Assembly (NCBI GenBank): GCA_031841125.1
Contig: CM063109.1
Location: 25,763,321 to 25,827,320 of the forward strand
Direction of reading: 5' to 3'
Length of the DNA: 64,000 nucleotides
Source: Acanthococcus lagerstroemiae
Lineage: Eukaryota > Arthropoda > Insecta > Hemiptera > Eriococcidae
Part shown: positions 10,790 to 20,815 of the stretch, one piece after another
How the letters are laid out: each line of letters starts with the position of its first letter
Numbering within the stretch: the stretch's first letter is position 1
The notes under the pieces: model-generated
What the model was told of the DNA's origin: nothing
What the model saw: only the letters and a program-made list of their open reading frames with translations
Database searches by the model: none
Translations under genes and position numbers: made by a program

Positions 10790-13700
10790 GCAATATGTTG
10801 GCATGTCGTCGTCGTCGTCGTCAGGCCTCATCCTCGAGGATCCCAGCCCGTCATGTTCGCCATCCGTGCACACTCCTGTGGCTAATCATCCTTATCCTCG
10901 ACCCAATCAGTCGCTCACAGTCGGGGCAAGCGGTGGGTGTGGGTTTATCTCCCGGTCTTTTGGTTCTTGTCCGCTGTTGACAGGCAAAAATTCCGTTGCA
11001 ATTGTATACTGCTGCTCTCCATGCGCTTCGGTCTCTGAGCAACTCCTCCCAGTTGCTGTGTAGATTGGCACTCTTCAGCGTCATATGCAGCATGTCCTTG
11101 TATCTCTTGATCTGCCCGCCTTGAGCTCTCCAGCCTTGCCCAATCTCTCCGTAGAATGTCTGTTTTGGTAGCCGTTTATCCGACATTCTTCCAACATGCC
11201 CGACCCATCTTAGTTGAGCTCTAGCGATAATCTGCTCAATTGGGTCGCACTTTGCTAACTCGAGAACCCTTTTATTTGAAACGTAGTCCTGTCATTTGAT
11301 ATGCAATATATTTCGGAGTTGCCTCTGCTGAAACTTTTCCAAGGACTTTATATGCTTTTTATAGATTGTCCAGCATTCGAATCCGTACCAAAGGATGGAG
11401 AGTACCACGGCTTTGTAAATGGCAATTTTGGTCTCACTTCTGAGGTCGTTGCAATTCATCACTCGGTTTTAGTTTGAATACAGCTTTGCCAGCGTTCTTG
11501 ATTCTTTGGTTTATCTCAGAGTCCAGGCTGCAGTTATTAGTCACAAGACTACCTAAGTAGTTGAACTGCTCTACTGTTTCTATGGTATTTCCTGTAATGT
11601 TGATGGTTGAGACGGGAGCCGCGGGTGCGTCGTATCTCATTATCAATAGCTTGGTCTTCTCGTGATTTACCTCCATTCCCAGATCACGATACGTATCCAC
11701 AAAGGTGTCTATCATCCTTTGAGTTTCTTTTACCGAGTGGCCGAGTACTACCGCATCGTCTGCGTATTGTAGCTCAGAGATGAAGCGAGTTCTTACATTC
11801 TTTTGGCTTCTGAGTCTGGCAAGGTTATGAAGGCCTCCGTCCGTACGGAACCTTATTTTTATACCTCGATCTTGGAGTCTTTGGTCCACACAGATAAGAA
11901 AGGCCGTCATGAAGACACTGAAAAGTAGCGGCGCCATTACACATCCCTGGCGTACTCCATTGGCAACCTCGAATTTATCCGTAACGCTTTTACCGGCTAG
12001 GACCTGCACTTTATTATCAGTGTGGACGTCTGCTATTATATTCGTGAGTTTGGAGGGGCAGCCAAATTTGCCCAATATCTGCCATAGAGCTTGTCGGTTG
12101 ACCATGTCAAAAGCCTTTTTCAAGTCAATAAATACTGCGTGCAAAGATGCGTGCTGTTCCCGCGTCTTTTCTTGGATTTGCCGTAGAGTAAATCATATCT
12201 ATCGTACTTCTGTTTGGTCGGAAACCTGCCTGCGATTCGGGAAGCATGGATTCAAAGGCAGGCAGAAGTCTATTCATTATAATTCTCGCCAGTATTTTAC
12301 CTGCCACCCAGAGTAGGGATATTCCGCGATAATTGGTGCAGTCGGCTCTGTCTCCTTTCCGCTTGTAAATATTTACAACAGTCGCGTTTTTGAAATCGTC
12401 AGGTACTGTTTCCGCTTCCCATATCCGTATGAACAGCTTGTGAAGTTTCCTAGCAAGCTTACCGCCGCCATACTTGTATATTTCTACGGGTAGATTATCT
12501 TCGCCTGGGGCTTTTCCGTTTTTCAGCTTCCTTATAGCTAGTTCCACTTCTTTGAGGGTTGGGCTCTGTGCTAACTCTGCTTTTTCTGGGTATTGGGACA
12601 GCATCTGCATTACCTCTGGGTCTGTTGTAGATGTCTGGTTAAGGAGGCTGCTGTAATACCTTTTCCATCTCTCAGTTATGTCTGACTCTTGTTTAAGTAG
12701 AGTGTCCTGTTCGTCTTTGATTGGGCAGATTGTATTCCTTGGAGCTTTGTAAAAAGCTTCGCTATCATGCCTTTCGGCTTGTGCCTGTATCTCAGCTGCC
12801 TTTTCCAAATGCCGCTTATGCTTCAGCTGCCGGGTAAGACGTTGGACATTGCTTTTGGCTATACGGTAGTTCTTGATGGCTTTCTTACAATTAGGCTTGT
12901 CGAGAGTTATATCATGGCATCGCTTTTTCCTCTCCAAGGCGCCAGCAATTGTTGCCTCATTTTCGTTAAACCAGTCAGGGTTTCGTTTTCTGGGAGGTGG
13001 ATCAAGAGTTTCCTCAGATATCTGCGTCAGACATTCCTTCAGTTCCTGCCAGTTGTTTTCTGTGGAGTTTTCTCCAGTTTCTTGCACTGCGTTTAGCGCC
13101 TTAGTCATTTCTCGTTTGAATGTAGTACAGATTGTGCGGTCCTGTCATTTGGAGATGTTGGGTCTACGTGCTGCTGCATCATTGAGCCTTGGTCCGCGTT
13201 TGACAGGAAGGATCTTAAGTCTTGTAACTAGGAGTCTGTGGTCTGTGTCGCAATCGGCTCCTCTATACACTCTTGTACTTGTTACATTGGTGAAATTATT
13301 TTTCTACACCATGATGTGGTCTATTGCGTGCCAATGTCCGGACCTAAGGTGCCTCCAGGTGCCCTTATATATGTCTCTAAGTTTGAACATGATGTCTGCT
13401 ATAACAAGGTTATGTTGGGTGCAAAAGCTAAGCAGTAACTCTCCACTGGCATTCATTTTCCCGGAGCCATGCTGTCCGATCACACCTCTCCACGCCACGT
13501 GGTCTCTGCCAGCTCGTGCACTGAAGTCGCCAAGAATAATTAGGCTCTCATTTGCAGTGGACTGGGCTGATATTTCATCTAATTTTTCGTAGAATTGTTC
13601 ATTGTCTTCGTCGGTAGCTTGCATCGTTGGTGCATAAGCACTTACCAAGTTCAGCGGTTTACCTTTCCCTATTTGTAGTCTGAAGGTCATGAGGCGCTCG

Positions 13701-14640
13701 TTGATTCCTATTGGAACTCCGCAGTGCTTCTCGAGTAGCTTATTCTTGATAGCAAATCCCACTCCATGTTGTCTAGGTAGCCCCGGTTCACATCCTTTCC
13801 TGAAGAAGGTATAATTTTTCTCCTGCAGGGATTCTTCGTCAGCTAGATGAGTTTTGCTTAGTGCAGCAATGCCAATATCCAGTCTGCAAAGTTCATAGTC
13901 GATCATTGCTGTTCTTCTTTTGGGTCTGTTATTTGGACCACCGTCAATCATGGTTCGAACATTCCATGCTGCAAGGATCAGCCGAGATCCCTGGCGTCTG
14001 CTTCTATTTGGGTGTTCAAGTGGTGCACCCCGCCCCGGAGATCCGAATGGGGGGGGGGGATTTTAACTCCGGAATATTTCACACTCGCCGTATTCATGTT
14101 GTTTCAGGATGGTTAGTTGATAGATGGTGATGTTACCAAATATGACGGTGACTGAGCAAGAAGTGAGTAGAGGGTCTGCGCGGTGTTGCCCCGCCTACTG
14201 CCACAAGCAGCCGAGACTTGATCCAGCGGCATAGCAAGCTATGACAGCTGGGGTCTACAGGTGCTTTTTATGGCTGGACAGTAGCCCTACTAACTTGGGC
14301 TTGAGGTGCTGCTGTACTATGGCTGCTTGAGCCTTCCAATATCACCTCTAGGGTAGGTAACCTGTCTCTGTCCCTATCCAGTGGCTGCGCCGAGTACTAG
14401 CCCTAACTAGACCCCCCGACACTTGTTGGCTTGTCGGCCTAATTATTTCCCGCTGGGATTGGTTACCCAACCTTCCGTTAGGTTACTCGACGTCACAAGG
14501 GTACCACGAGTAGGTGAGTGCGGAGTAGGAGATGAGAGGCTGGGTGGCCGCTGCTGGCCATATGTTCGCATCAATCTCCCTGGGGTTGCCTCCATGTTGG
14601 CATGTAACAACACGCGTGAAGTAGACTGAGCACTGTGTGA
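10790..14640 (-). mobile_element. Nearly full-length endonuclease-RT LINE (RTE-X-like)
   Basis: A single non-LTR element on the minus strand. It has a presumed 5' region (about 14050-14640, GC-richer, no ORF), one long decayed reading frame (14046-10851), and a 3' end near a short GAC repeat at 10804-10822. The ORF style (AAWNVRTM start, GINERLM, YRTDGG-type insertion before YADD, C-terminal CX2C..HX4H finger) matches a family common in invertebrates. I believe it is RTE-X or close to it, but the clade name needs a tree. Both ends are approximate. Confidence 0.75.
10851..14046 (-). pseudogene. Endonuclease-reverse transcriptase polyprotein (decayed)
   Basis: The APE endonuclease (about 14046-13304) shows AAWNVRTM, ALSKTHLADE, GINERLM, SAYAPTMQA, ILGDFSARAGRD and a DHIMV end. 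The metal-binding Glu expected in 'SETxL' is Lys here. A TAG follows DHIMV and a TGA lies near 13143. The frame then continues through the RT (13108-12125: GKAPGEDNLPVEIYK, NYRGISLLWVAGKI, QAGFRPNRSTIDMIY), shifts frame near 12140, and continues (12144-11434: FIDLKKAFDMVNR, VRQGCVMAPLLF, ELQYADDAVVLG). Another shift (about 11460) and a stop (about 11298) precede the C-terminal part (LRWVGHVGRM, then CPDC..HRSVH finger). Catalytic YADD is intact. It is clearly inactive. Confidence 0.88.
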
Positions 14641-14757
14641 AAAAACAACAACAAAAAAGAAAACAATATACTCTACGAATTGTAAAGGCCCATTCACATT
14701 ATGAGAGTACTATCATGGTAGTAGCTCTCGCGAGAGAAATCTCATAACAATAATGCA

Positions 14758-16020
14758 AAACAGGGAGCAACAAGACAGAATTAATAAGTTATGCGGACGA
14801 CCTCTTGCTAATAGCCGGAATCCAGGACGATCAAGACATTGAACAAATAAATAAAACAATCAAGACTATAAACAACACACTAAAACAGTTAGGTCTAAAA
14901 TTGAATTCACAAAAAACAAGCAGCATCCTAGTAACAAAAAAACATAACAAACAAAACCTAAAACTAGCCATAGGAGAAAAACTAAAACAAGAGAACGAAC
15001 ATATACTTATCAATAAAGAAATTAAATATCTAGGTATAATTTTAGATGAGAACCTCAACTTCAACAATCACACTAACTACATATTGGATAAAATCAAAAA
15101 ATACTATTGCAAAATAACTGCTTTCTATAACAAACAACACTTTTGGTCTAAAATACACAGACAGGAAAATTCTATACTCCGCACTTTTCAGGTCAATAAT
15201 AGAGTATGGCTGCAAAATTTACTACCCAAAAATAAGTAAAAAAAAAAAAAAAAATCCAAAAAGAGCAAAGAAAAATACTATTAGGAGTCATAGCCGCATA
15301 CAGAACAGTCTCTTACACAGCCACAAACGTAATTGCAGGAATATTACCAACTGATCTACAAATACTGAGAAGTAACGAAATCAAAACAATAAAAATATCC
15401 CAGCTCACTCCAACCCAGTAAAAAGAGAGAATAAATAAAACTAAAGCCAAATACATCAATCTCTGGCAAGGAGAATATAACACCTCCGAAAAAGGAAGAA
15501 GCACTTATGAATTAATACCAAACATTGAAGAAAGAGTTAAAAATAAAGAACTAAAACTTAACTCCTACCTCACACAATTTCTAACAGGTCACGGAAACTT
15601 TGGTTTATATTTAAAAAAATTCAAAATCATAGAAGATGACACCTGCATAAACTGCAAAAAAAAATTAACAGACACCCCAGATCACACCTTCTTGACATGT
15701 CCCGCTTTCAAAGAAATTAAAAATAAGTACAAAATTGAAAATATAAGCAAAAACTGGTTTGAAAATCGCAACAGCATACAAATAACAATCGACTATGTAA
15801 ATGAAATTATGAAAAAGAAAGAAAAATATATTAATTGAATTAGTCTATCCGCTGTAATAATGAAGTAAACTAAGTACACATGATTATTGTAAATGACCTG
15901 AGAAACACCGACAAGCAGCTAAGCAAAAAGTGGTTCTCAGTGTCATACTGTACAGCCAGAAATGTAATTTAGAAACAATAAATAAATAAATACAAAAAAA
16001 CAACAAAAAAAACAATATCA
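14758..16020 (+). mobile_element. 5'-truncated R1-like LINE, 3' half
   Basis: The element begins inside the RT domain and ends with a short 3' UTR and an A-rich tail (about 15975-16020). It contains the broken coding region at 14776-15838. Its very A-rich plus strand (Lys/Asn-rich product) contrasts with the other R1-like piece at 18.2 kb. Left and right flanks both carry TACTATCATG-like words (14709 and 16070), so the LINE may have landed in an older inverted-repeat element. That part is weak. Confidence 0.7.
14776..15838 (+). pseudogene. R1-like reverse transcriptase C-terminal region
   Basis: It starts with the RT catalytic loop ELISYADDLLLIAG, followed by QLGLKLNSQKTS and IKYLGIILDENLNFNNH (14805-15180). 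A frameshift near 15180 moves the reading to YSALFRSIIEYGCKIYY, then LLGVIAAYRTVSYTATNVIAG. An in-frame TAA lies at about 15418. After that about 138 codons are open to the TGA at 15836, with STYELIPNIEERV, YLTQFLTGHGNFGLYLKKF and a CX2CX9HX4C knuckle (CINC..H..C). This tail (AYRTVS, LTGHG, CCHC) is typical of the R1 group of LINEs. The frameshift and stop make it a pseudogene. Confidence 0.82.
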
Positions 16021-16862
16021 CAATGTAAACAAACTATCGCAAACTCTCACTAGGAATATGAACTCTGATACTATCATGCTAACGTGTTAATGTTGTGATA
16101 ATTTCAGCGTTGGAATTTAGTTCTCGTTTCACCTGTTCGCTCCTATTCGTCTACTTAACTAATTTTTTTTTTCGGTAGGTAAAGTAGCTGTTTTAGTCTC
16201 GGGCTTGCAGTAAAAAAGCTTCACTTCAAAACCACGAGTAGTGCGAACCATAAATTGCCTACGTGGCGATCATAAGATTTATGACTCATTTTCAAATACT
16301 TTGAAATTGAATGAACTCTTTTTTATTTTAGTCAATACTGTAACACTATCTAAACTCCGAATATTGTTTTCGAACGAATTTCCAGCTGTATAATCAATGG
16401 CAAAGGTAGGAGTTTTTAAAGAAGAATAGTGTGTGTGCAGCTGTAAATAAGTGGATGAGATGATTTTTGGAAAAGTGAAAATATTGAGAACAACTTTTGG
16501 AATCCAACAGGAAGATTTATTCCCCGACCTCTACTCTCCTAACATACCCATCGTTTTGAGCTATCGCCAACTTACCTCCCTTCCATTAGATGACCCAATG
16601 TTTCAATGCTAGAAGTACTTCGGTTAGTACATCCTTGCATACTACTCCATTTTCAATAAATGTCAATGCGAAATTCGGTGACAGGCTGTGTTAACCCACA
16701 ATGTCTCTTGACCACCTCTCGCTCTGAGCTCCACAGTTGGCAATTTGTGGTGATTTTCAAATAATGCTCATAAGTTGTGAACGTCGAAGTTCTTAACCGC
16801 CAACGGAAATGTAAATTTGGTACTACAGCCTTTCTCTCCTGCGTCTGTTATCACCCAAACTT
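16021..16862. other. Unassigned AT-rich stretch
   Basis: No gene, known repeat or inverted-repeat element could be supported. 16021-16110 may be the right flank of an old element split by the LINE at 14.76-16.02 kb. Confidence 0.3.
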
Positions 16863-17342
16863 TCATGTCGTTTGCGAGACTTTCTCTCGCGTCCAAAGCC
16901 ATTTGTTACGTTGACGTTGTAGAAATTGAATTTCGTCGCTTCGGTTGGAATATTTGTATGTAAAATAAACGTCAGCATCGCACGGGTTCGTTGCAGGTAC
17001 TTGGTAGATACCTACGCGCGTGTATACCCCATAGGTATACTGCGACCCATCAATACAAGTAAATAAGTAAATATTAATTTCGTTTATAGCCTTTCTCGGC
17101 TTGAAGAAATCCATCATTCGCGGGGAGACTGAATGGTGTAGACGACGCCGACGATACCTTCCGCAGTGTCGCGCCACGTTTGCCTGAAATTTAGGGCTTA
17201 ACATCGGTGATCCCTTTTGGCAGACGATGCTGCGATTCAGGGAAGAAAATCGTTTTTGCCTCATCACAGTCAAATTGAAACGAATCGGTTCAGTATGACT
17301 CCATTGAAAAACTGAAAACAAAACTAAAAATAAAAATCTCAT
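16863..17342 (-). CDS. Hypothetical ORF with signal-peptide-like start (doubtful)
   Basis: A 159-codon open frame begins MRFLFLVLFSVFQWSH, which looks like a secretory leader with a plausible cleavage region near residue 17-20. It is followed by basic (RYRRRRLHHS) and Tyr-rich segments. I recognise no domain, and there is no neighbouring gene, splice signal or repeat similarity that I can point to. It is one of the longer frames in the window not explained by a mobile element or tandem repeat. That is the only reason for listing it; chance occurrence is quite possible. Confidence 0.15.
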   Translation of the reverse strand: MRFLFLVLFSVFQWSHTEPIRFNLTVMRQKRFSSLNRSIVCQKGSPMLSPKFQANVARHCGRYRRRRLHHSVSPRMMDFFKPRKAINEINIYLFTCIDGSQYTYGVYTRVGIYQVPATNPCDADVYFTYKYSNRSDEIQFLQRQRNKWLWTREKVSQTT

Positions 17343-18240
17343 AGCGGGTGTCGTAGCAGTTGTGCAATCTTACTCCTAGCTCTGTGATTGAATGAGCTAT
17401 AGGGGCGGCAGCTTCATCTCCGATATATCAAATCTATACTAGATGTTATGGTATTTAGAATTAACATTTACCACTGGCTCCTAACCGGGGGAGGGGTCTT
17501 TCAGATCAAAAAATTGCATTTCCTTCTACAACTTTATTCAGCATTTGAAACATTTTCATTGAGTCACTCTTCTTCTCTCCCCTTGAACATTCATGGTACT
17601 TTCTTGGCTCAGTATTCTGAGTTCTGATTAGTTCCCCAAGCTTAACCCTACCTTGAATGAAATCACAGATCAGCCATATATTCGTCCTAATACTCGCTTT
17701 ACTCGTATCGTTTGTTTATTTAAATATGTATCTATCTCAGTATGTCAGTTTATTTGTGTATCTGTTCATCTGACTGACTACCTGGTTGTCTGCTTCAGGT
17801 CCCCGAATTACTCTCAGTGAACGAGGTGGCAGGGACAGGGGATTCTCTGACCGACTAATTGTCTAGCTGGCGGACGGGTAGGAATCTCATTCAACTTCTT
17901 TGTCTCATACAGGGTGCCTCTAAGAGAATGATTCTGTTTAAACGAGTTGAGCAAGCGACTTCTAAGGGGAAGAGAGAGGTCCCATTTTTTGTTCAAAATG
18001 CTGAGTTTAACAGCTGGAAAATCATGGCGATAGACACACGAACAAAATAATGAATTTTTCAAATTTGACCAACTGAGAATCCAAGTTTGCTAATTAATGT
18101 GATTTCAATAAACCAGAGAAAGATGTTTTGTCCTTTTAATTTTGTTATTTGGTACCCAAATTTTTCAAATTTGCTCTCGCGATTACTTTGTCTACTGAAA
18201 AACGTGTATGAGGGCCTTTCCATCACCCCGCCCCTCTATA
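17343..18240. other. Unassigned stretch
   Basis: Overlapping short frames at 17814-18062 (both strands) have no recognisable domain. No inverted-repeat ends or tandem repeats were detected. Confidence 0.3.
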
Positions 18241-19146
18241 TACACCACTGATGACTCGTCGTTCTACGATATCAGCGCAGCAAATGTTTAACTCTTGTTT
18301 ATGGCTAGAGAAGAAAGTATTGAGCGGCCACTGGTGCTCCGGCACGTACCTACATCGGATGTCGATAGCGCCGAGCCCCGTGTGCGCGCACTGTGATCGA
18401 GGGGCGGAGGACACACCTTGGCACACCCTGTTCGAGTGTGAGGCCTGCGAGCAGGAGAGGTGCGGGACGGCCACAACAGCGATCGATACCGGCGGCGACC
18501 ATGAAGAAGAAGAAGAAGAAGACGATGACGTCGGCGTGATCAGCCGTCTCGCGCCGGACACCCTGGTTCCGGAGATGATGAAGAACGGAAGCAGTTGGGA
18601 CCGGGTGTCGGTCTTTGTCTCGGCCATCATGAAGAAGAAGATGCTGACGGAGTGGTCGAGACAGAGGGCCGGTGATTCACCAAGCTCGGCCCACACCATC
18701 GAACAGGAGGAGAACTCTGTACCATCCTAGAGAAGAGCTGCTGCAGCTGCACTGCGGACCCACCAGCAGGGCTCACCCGTCGTCACCACCTGCCTGCGTC
18801 GACACACGGACCAAGACGAGGAGGTAAGGGGTGAGTGAAGAGAGGCAGCGCGTCCGGCCGTTGGGATCTGAAATTTCCAGGCGAGCGCTCAGGGAGTGCG
18901 GGGAACCCCATGGTGGCCCTGGTAGGACGCGCGCACCGTTCCGGCACGTAGAAATGGGGGCTCGGGCCCAGCCCCAAGGCGTCCCTCCGGTCACTGACGC
19001 GATACTCGAAAGGGTAGTTCCTGCGGCCAGGGGTGCGGTGTCTCAGGGGCCACTTTGGCATGCGTGCATCATCATTCAATGCAGAACTTATAGTTGAATA
19101 ACATATTCGAAATTTATTTCTTAATAAATAAAAAAAAAAAAAAAAA
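18241..19146 (+). mobile_element. GC-rich R1-like LINE 3' fragment
   Basis: A 5'-truncated insertion ending in an AATAAATA-A(n) tail at 19120-19146. It holds the C-terminal coding piece (18251-18730) and a GC-rich 3' UTR of about 390 bp. Its base composition is strikingly unlike the AT-rich flanks, which suggests a comparatively recent or differently biased source element. The 5' breakpoint is near 18241. Confidence 0.75.
18251..18730 (+). pseudogene. R1-like LINE C-terminus with CCHC knuckle
   Basis: An open frame of 159 codons, 5'-truncated. The reading LSGHWCSGTYLHRM followed by CAHCDRGAEDTPWHTLFEC is the LTGHG..CCHC module at the end of R1-group LINE ORF2 proteins. The knuckle spacing is CX2CX9HX4C, the same as in the LINE at 14.8-15.8 kb. 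An acidic (E/D)-rich run follows, encoded by a GAA/GAC microsatellite-like tract (18503-18530). Everything upstream of the C-terminus (endonuclease, RT) is missing, so it cannot function. The first Met is incidental. Confidence 0.78.
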
Positions 19147-19850
19147 CGGACTTGAAAAAATTTTTACTTTTGGCGTTCAAAAACATGTTTTGATGATATC
19201 ACGAGATGGTTTTCTGATAATTACTTCGTTCACACATTAAAATTAGTGTTATGTTGCCATATGTCTGCAGTATAAGTTTCACCTAAATAGTGCTAATAAC
19301 GGACGAGATATTCACGATTTGTTGTCTTGGAACCACTAACGCTACATGTCAAAATTTAATCACACGGAGCTCCGTACGCATTAGTATGTCCTCTCCTCTT
19401 CCCGTTATGGCAAATTGCTTTCCCATCTTCCTTCTGCATCCTTCCAACGATTCCCTGTGATTCACATCTGTGATCTTTTTCCTCCTGAAAACTCCTGCAG
19501 TTTTCCTCCCTCTACTTCCGAAACTGCCGGCATCGGCTGCTAATGCGAGTGATAATCAGGTGGTCACTAAATTTCTTTTTTAATATCTTATGGACTTCAC
19601 GTTTTGCTTGCGCTTCTTGTAAACAGCTGCGGATTTAGAAGCTAAGCCGCTATAGGCACTTAACGAAGTGCCCCCACCCCTCACTCCATATTCTCCTAAT
19701 GAGCTACAGGTCAAAAATAGATAATTATTTCCCAGTTGTGTTTTCTGCTACTTCTGCAATACTTTCCTTGTTTCTCTATGTCTCGTCTTCTTTTTCTCTT
19801 TCTCCGAATCCCCCCTTCCTGCTGTTTTTATACAAAAATCTGCCGCCCGA
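19147..19850. other. Unassigned stretch
   Basis: No supported gene. Around 19620-19690 the words GGATTTAGAAG and GGCACTT..AGTGCCCCC resemble subterminal sequences of hAT-type elements, but no partner end was found. Confidence 0.3.
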
Positions 19851-19854
19851 GGTG

Positions 19855-20395
19855 CTGCAGAAAATTCACAACCAGAATCAAAGAACACGAAAAATCACAG
19901 AAGCTAAATGATGACAAATCACTGTTTGGAAAACATTGCAATGACCAGGGACACAACAATGACAAATTGACAGAAAAGTACAAAATCCTACACACAGAAA
20001 ACAACACAAGAAAAAGAAAATTAAAAGAACAACTAGAAATAATAAAGGCAAAAACAAAACAAAACAACCTAATAAATACAACAACTAACTTCCAAAGTGA
20101 GAACTTATTCCAACTAATAACATAACACCCACGAATTGGACAGACTGCACAACCACAGGCAACCAATCAGAGCACACAACCAATAACAATAACCACTGAT
20201 TGGACAGACTGCATATTCACAGACAACCAATAGGAACGCAAGACTAAACAGGCCCACCATACGGTACTACCCTCGACTATAACTACAGGACCACTAGAGA
20301 CAAGTCTCATTTAGGGTACTCCACTGATGATGGCACAACAGCCGAAAGCGCTCTGGAATACAGAAGAAAGTGAATTGGCACACCCTATAAAAGGA
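19855..20395 (+). mobile_element. Penelope-like element, 3' end (GIY-YIG C-terminus)
   Basis: The frame at 19736-20125 contains FTTRIKEHEKSQKLNDDKS, LFGKHCNDQGHN and YKILHTENNTRKRKLKEQ. These match the C-terminal half of the GIY-YIG endonuclease of Penelope-like elements (TRIKEH..S..FAKH..E.GH..). The catalytic GIY-YIG core itself lies upstream and is absent. The 3' part carries 'ACTGATGATGGCACAACAGCC' followed by GAAAGCGCTCTGG (about 20321-20355), the kind of sequence found downstream of the endonuclease in these elements. It is broken off directly against a Gypsy RT fragment. Confidence 0.7.
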
Positions 20396-20399
20396 ATAT

Positions 20400-20660
20400 T
20401 ACCAAGTTCACTCACACTCCAAAATGGACACTATGCTTAAACATGGTATAATTCAGGAATCATGTTCGCCTTTTGCCGCGCCAGTGACTTTAGCCAACAA
20501 AAAGACTGGGGATGGAGGTCCAAAAGAGAAAACTCGTATGTGCATAGACTTTCGTGAACTGAACAAGCTGTTGGTTCCGGAAAGCCAACCATTTCCACTA
20601 ATAGAGGATATTATTACAAAAACAAGAAACTGTGAATGGATGTACCTACCGGCTATAACC
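20400..20660 (+). pseudogene. Ty3/Gypsy-type reverse transcriptase fragment
   Basis: The frame from 20424 reads MLKHGIIQESCSPFAAPVTL, then RMCIDFRELNKLLVPESQPFPLIEDI. These are RT motifs at the start of the palm in Ty3/Gypsy elements (GIIxxSxSPxAxPV, RxCxDxRxLN). The similarity ends near residue 75, before the catalytic YxDD, and the rest of the frame is unrelated. No LTR, gag, protease or integrase is nearby. It is a small decayed piece abutting a Penelope-like 3' end. Confidence 0.8.
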
Positions 20661-20793
20661 GGTCAGATTTTGTTAATGTTAAAATTTACTCGCTCTCGTG
20701 GAAAAAGAGCTTCATTTTTCGATTCTTTTTTTATTATAGTTTATTTTGGATCGATCATTTGGCTTTTTTTTGCGAGTGATGTGTAGCGGACTC

Positions 20794-20815
20794 ATATATA
20801 TATATATATATATAT
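20794..20815. repeat. (AT)n microsatellite
   Basis: Eleven uninterrupted AT units lie between GACTC and CACAA. Confidence 0.95.

Noticed and set aside
12873..13592. 239-codon plus-strand frame, and the 135-codon plus frame at 11909-12316
   Set aside because: Antisense shadows of the endonuclease-RT coding region on the minus strand.
14700..16090. LINE inserted into an older inverted-repeat element (TACTATCATG words on both sides)
   Set aside because: Flank similarity is short and imperfect; ends could not be aligned convincingly.
18223..18699. 158-codon minus-strand frame
   Set aside because: Antisense shadow of the R1-like C-terminus, which has the recognisable CCHC module on the plus strand.
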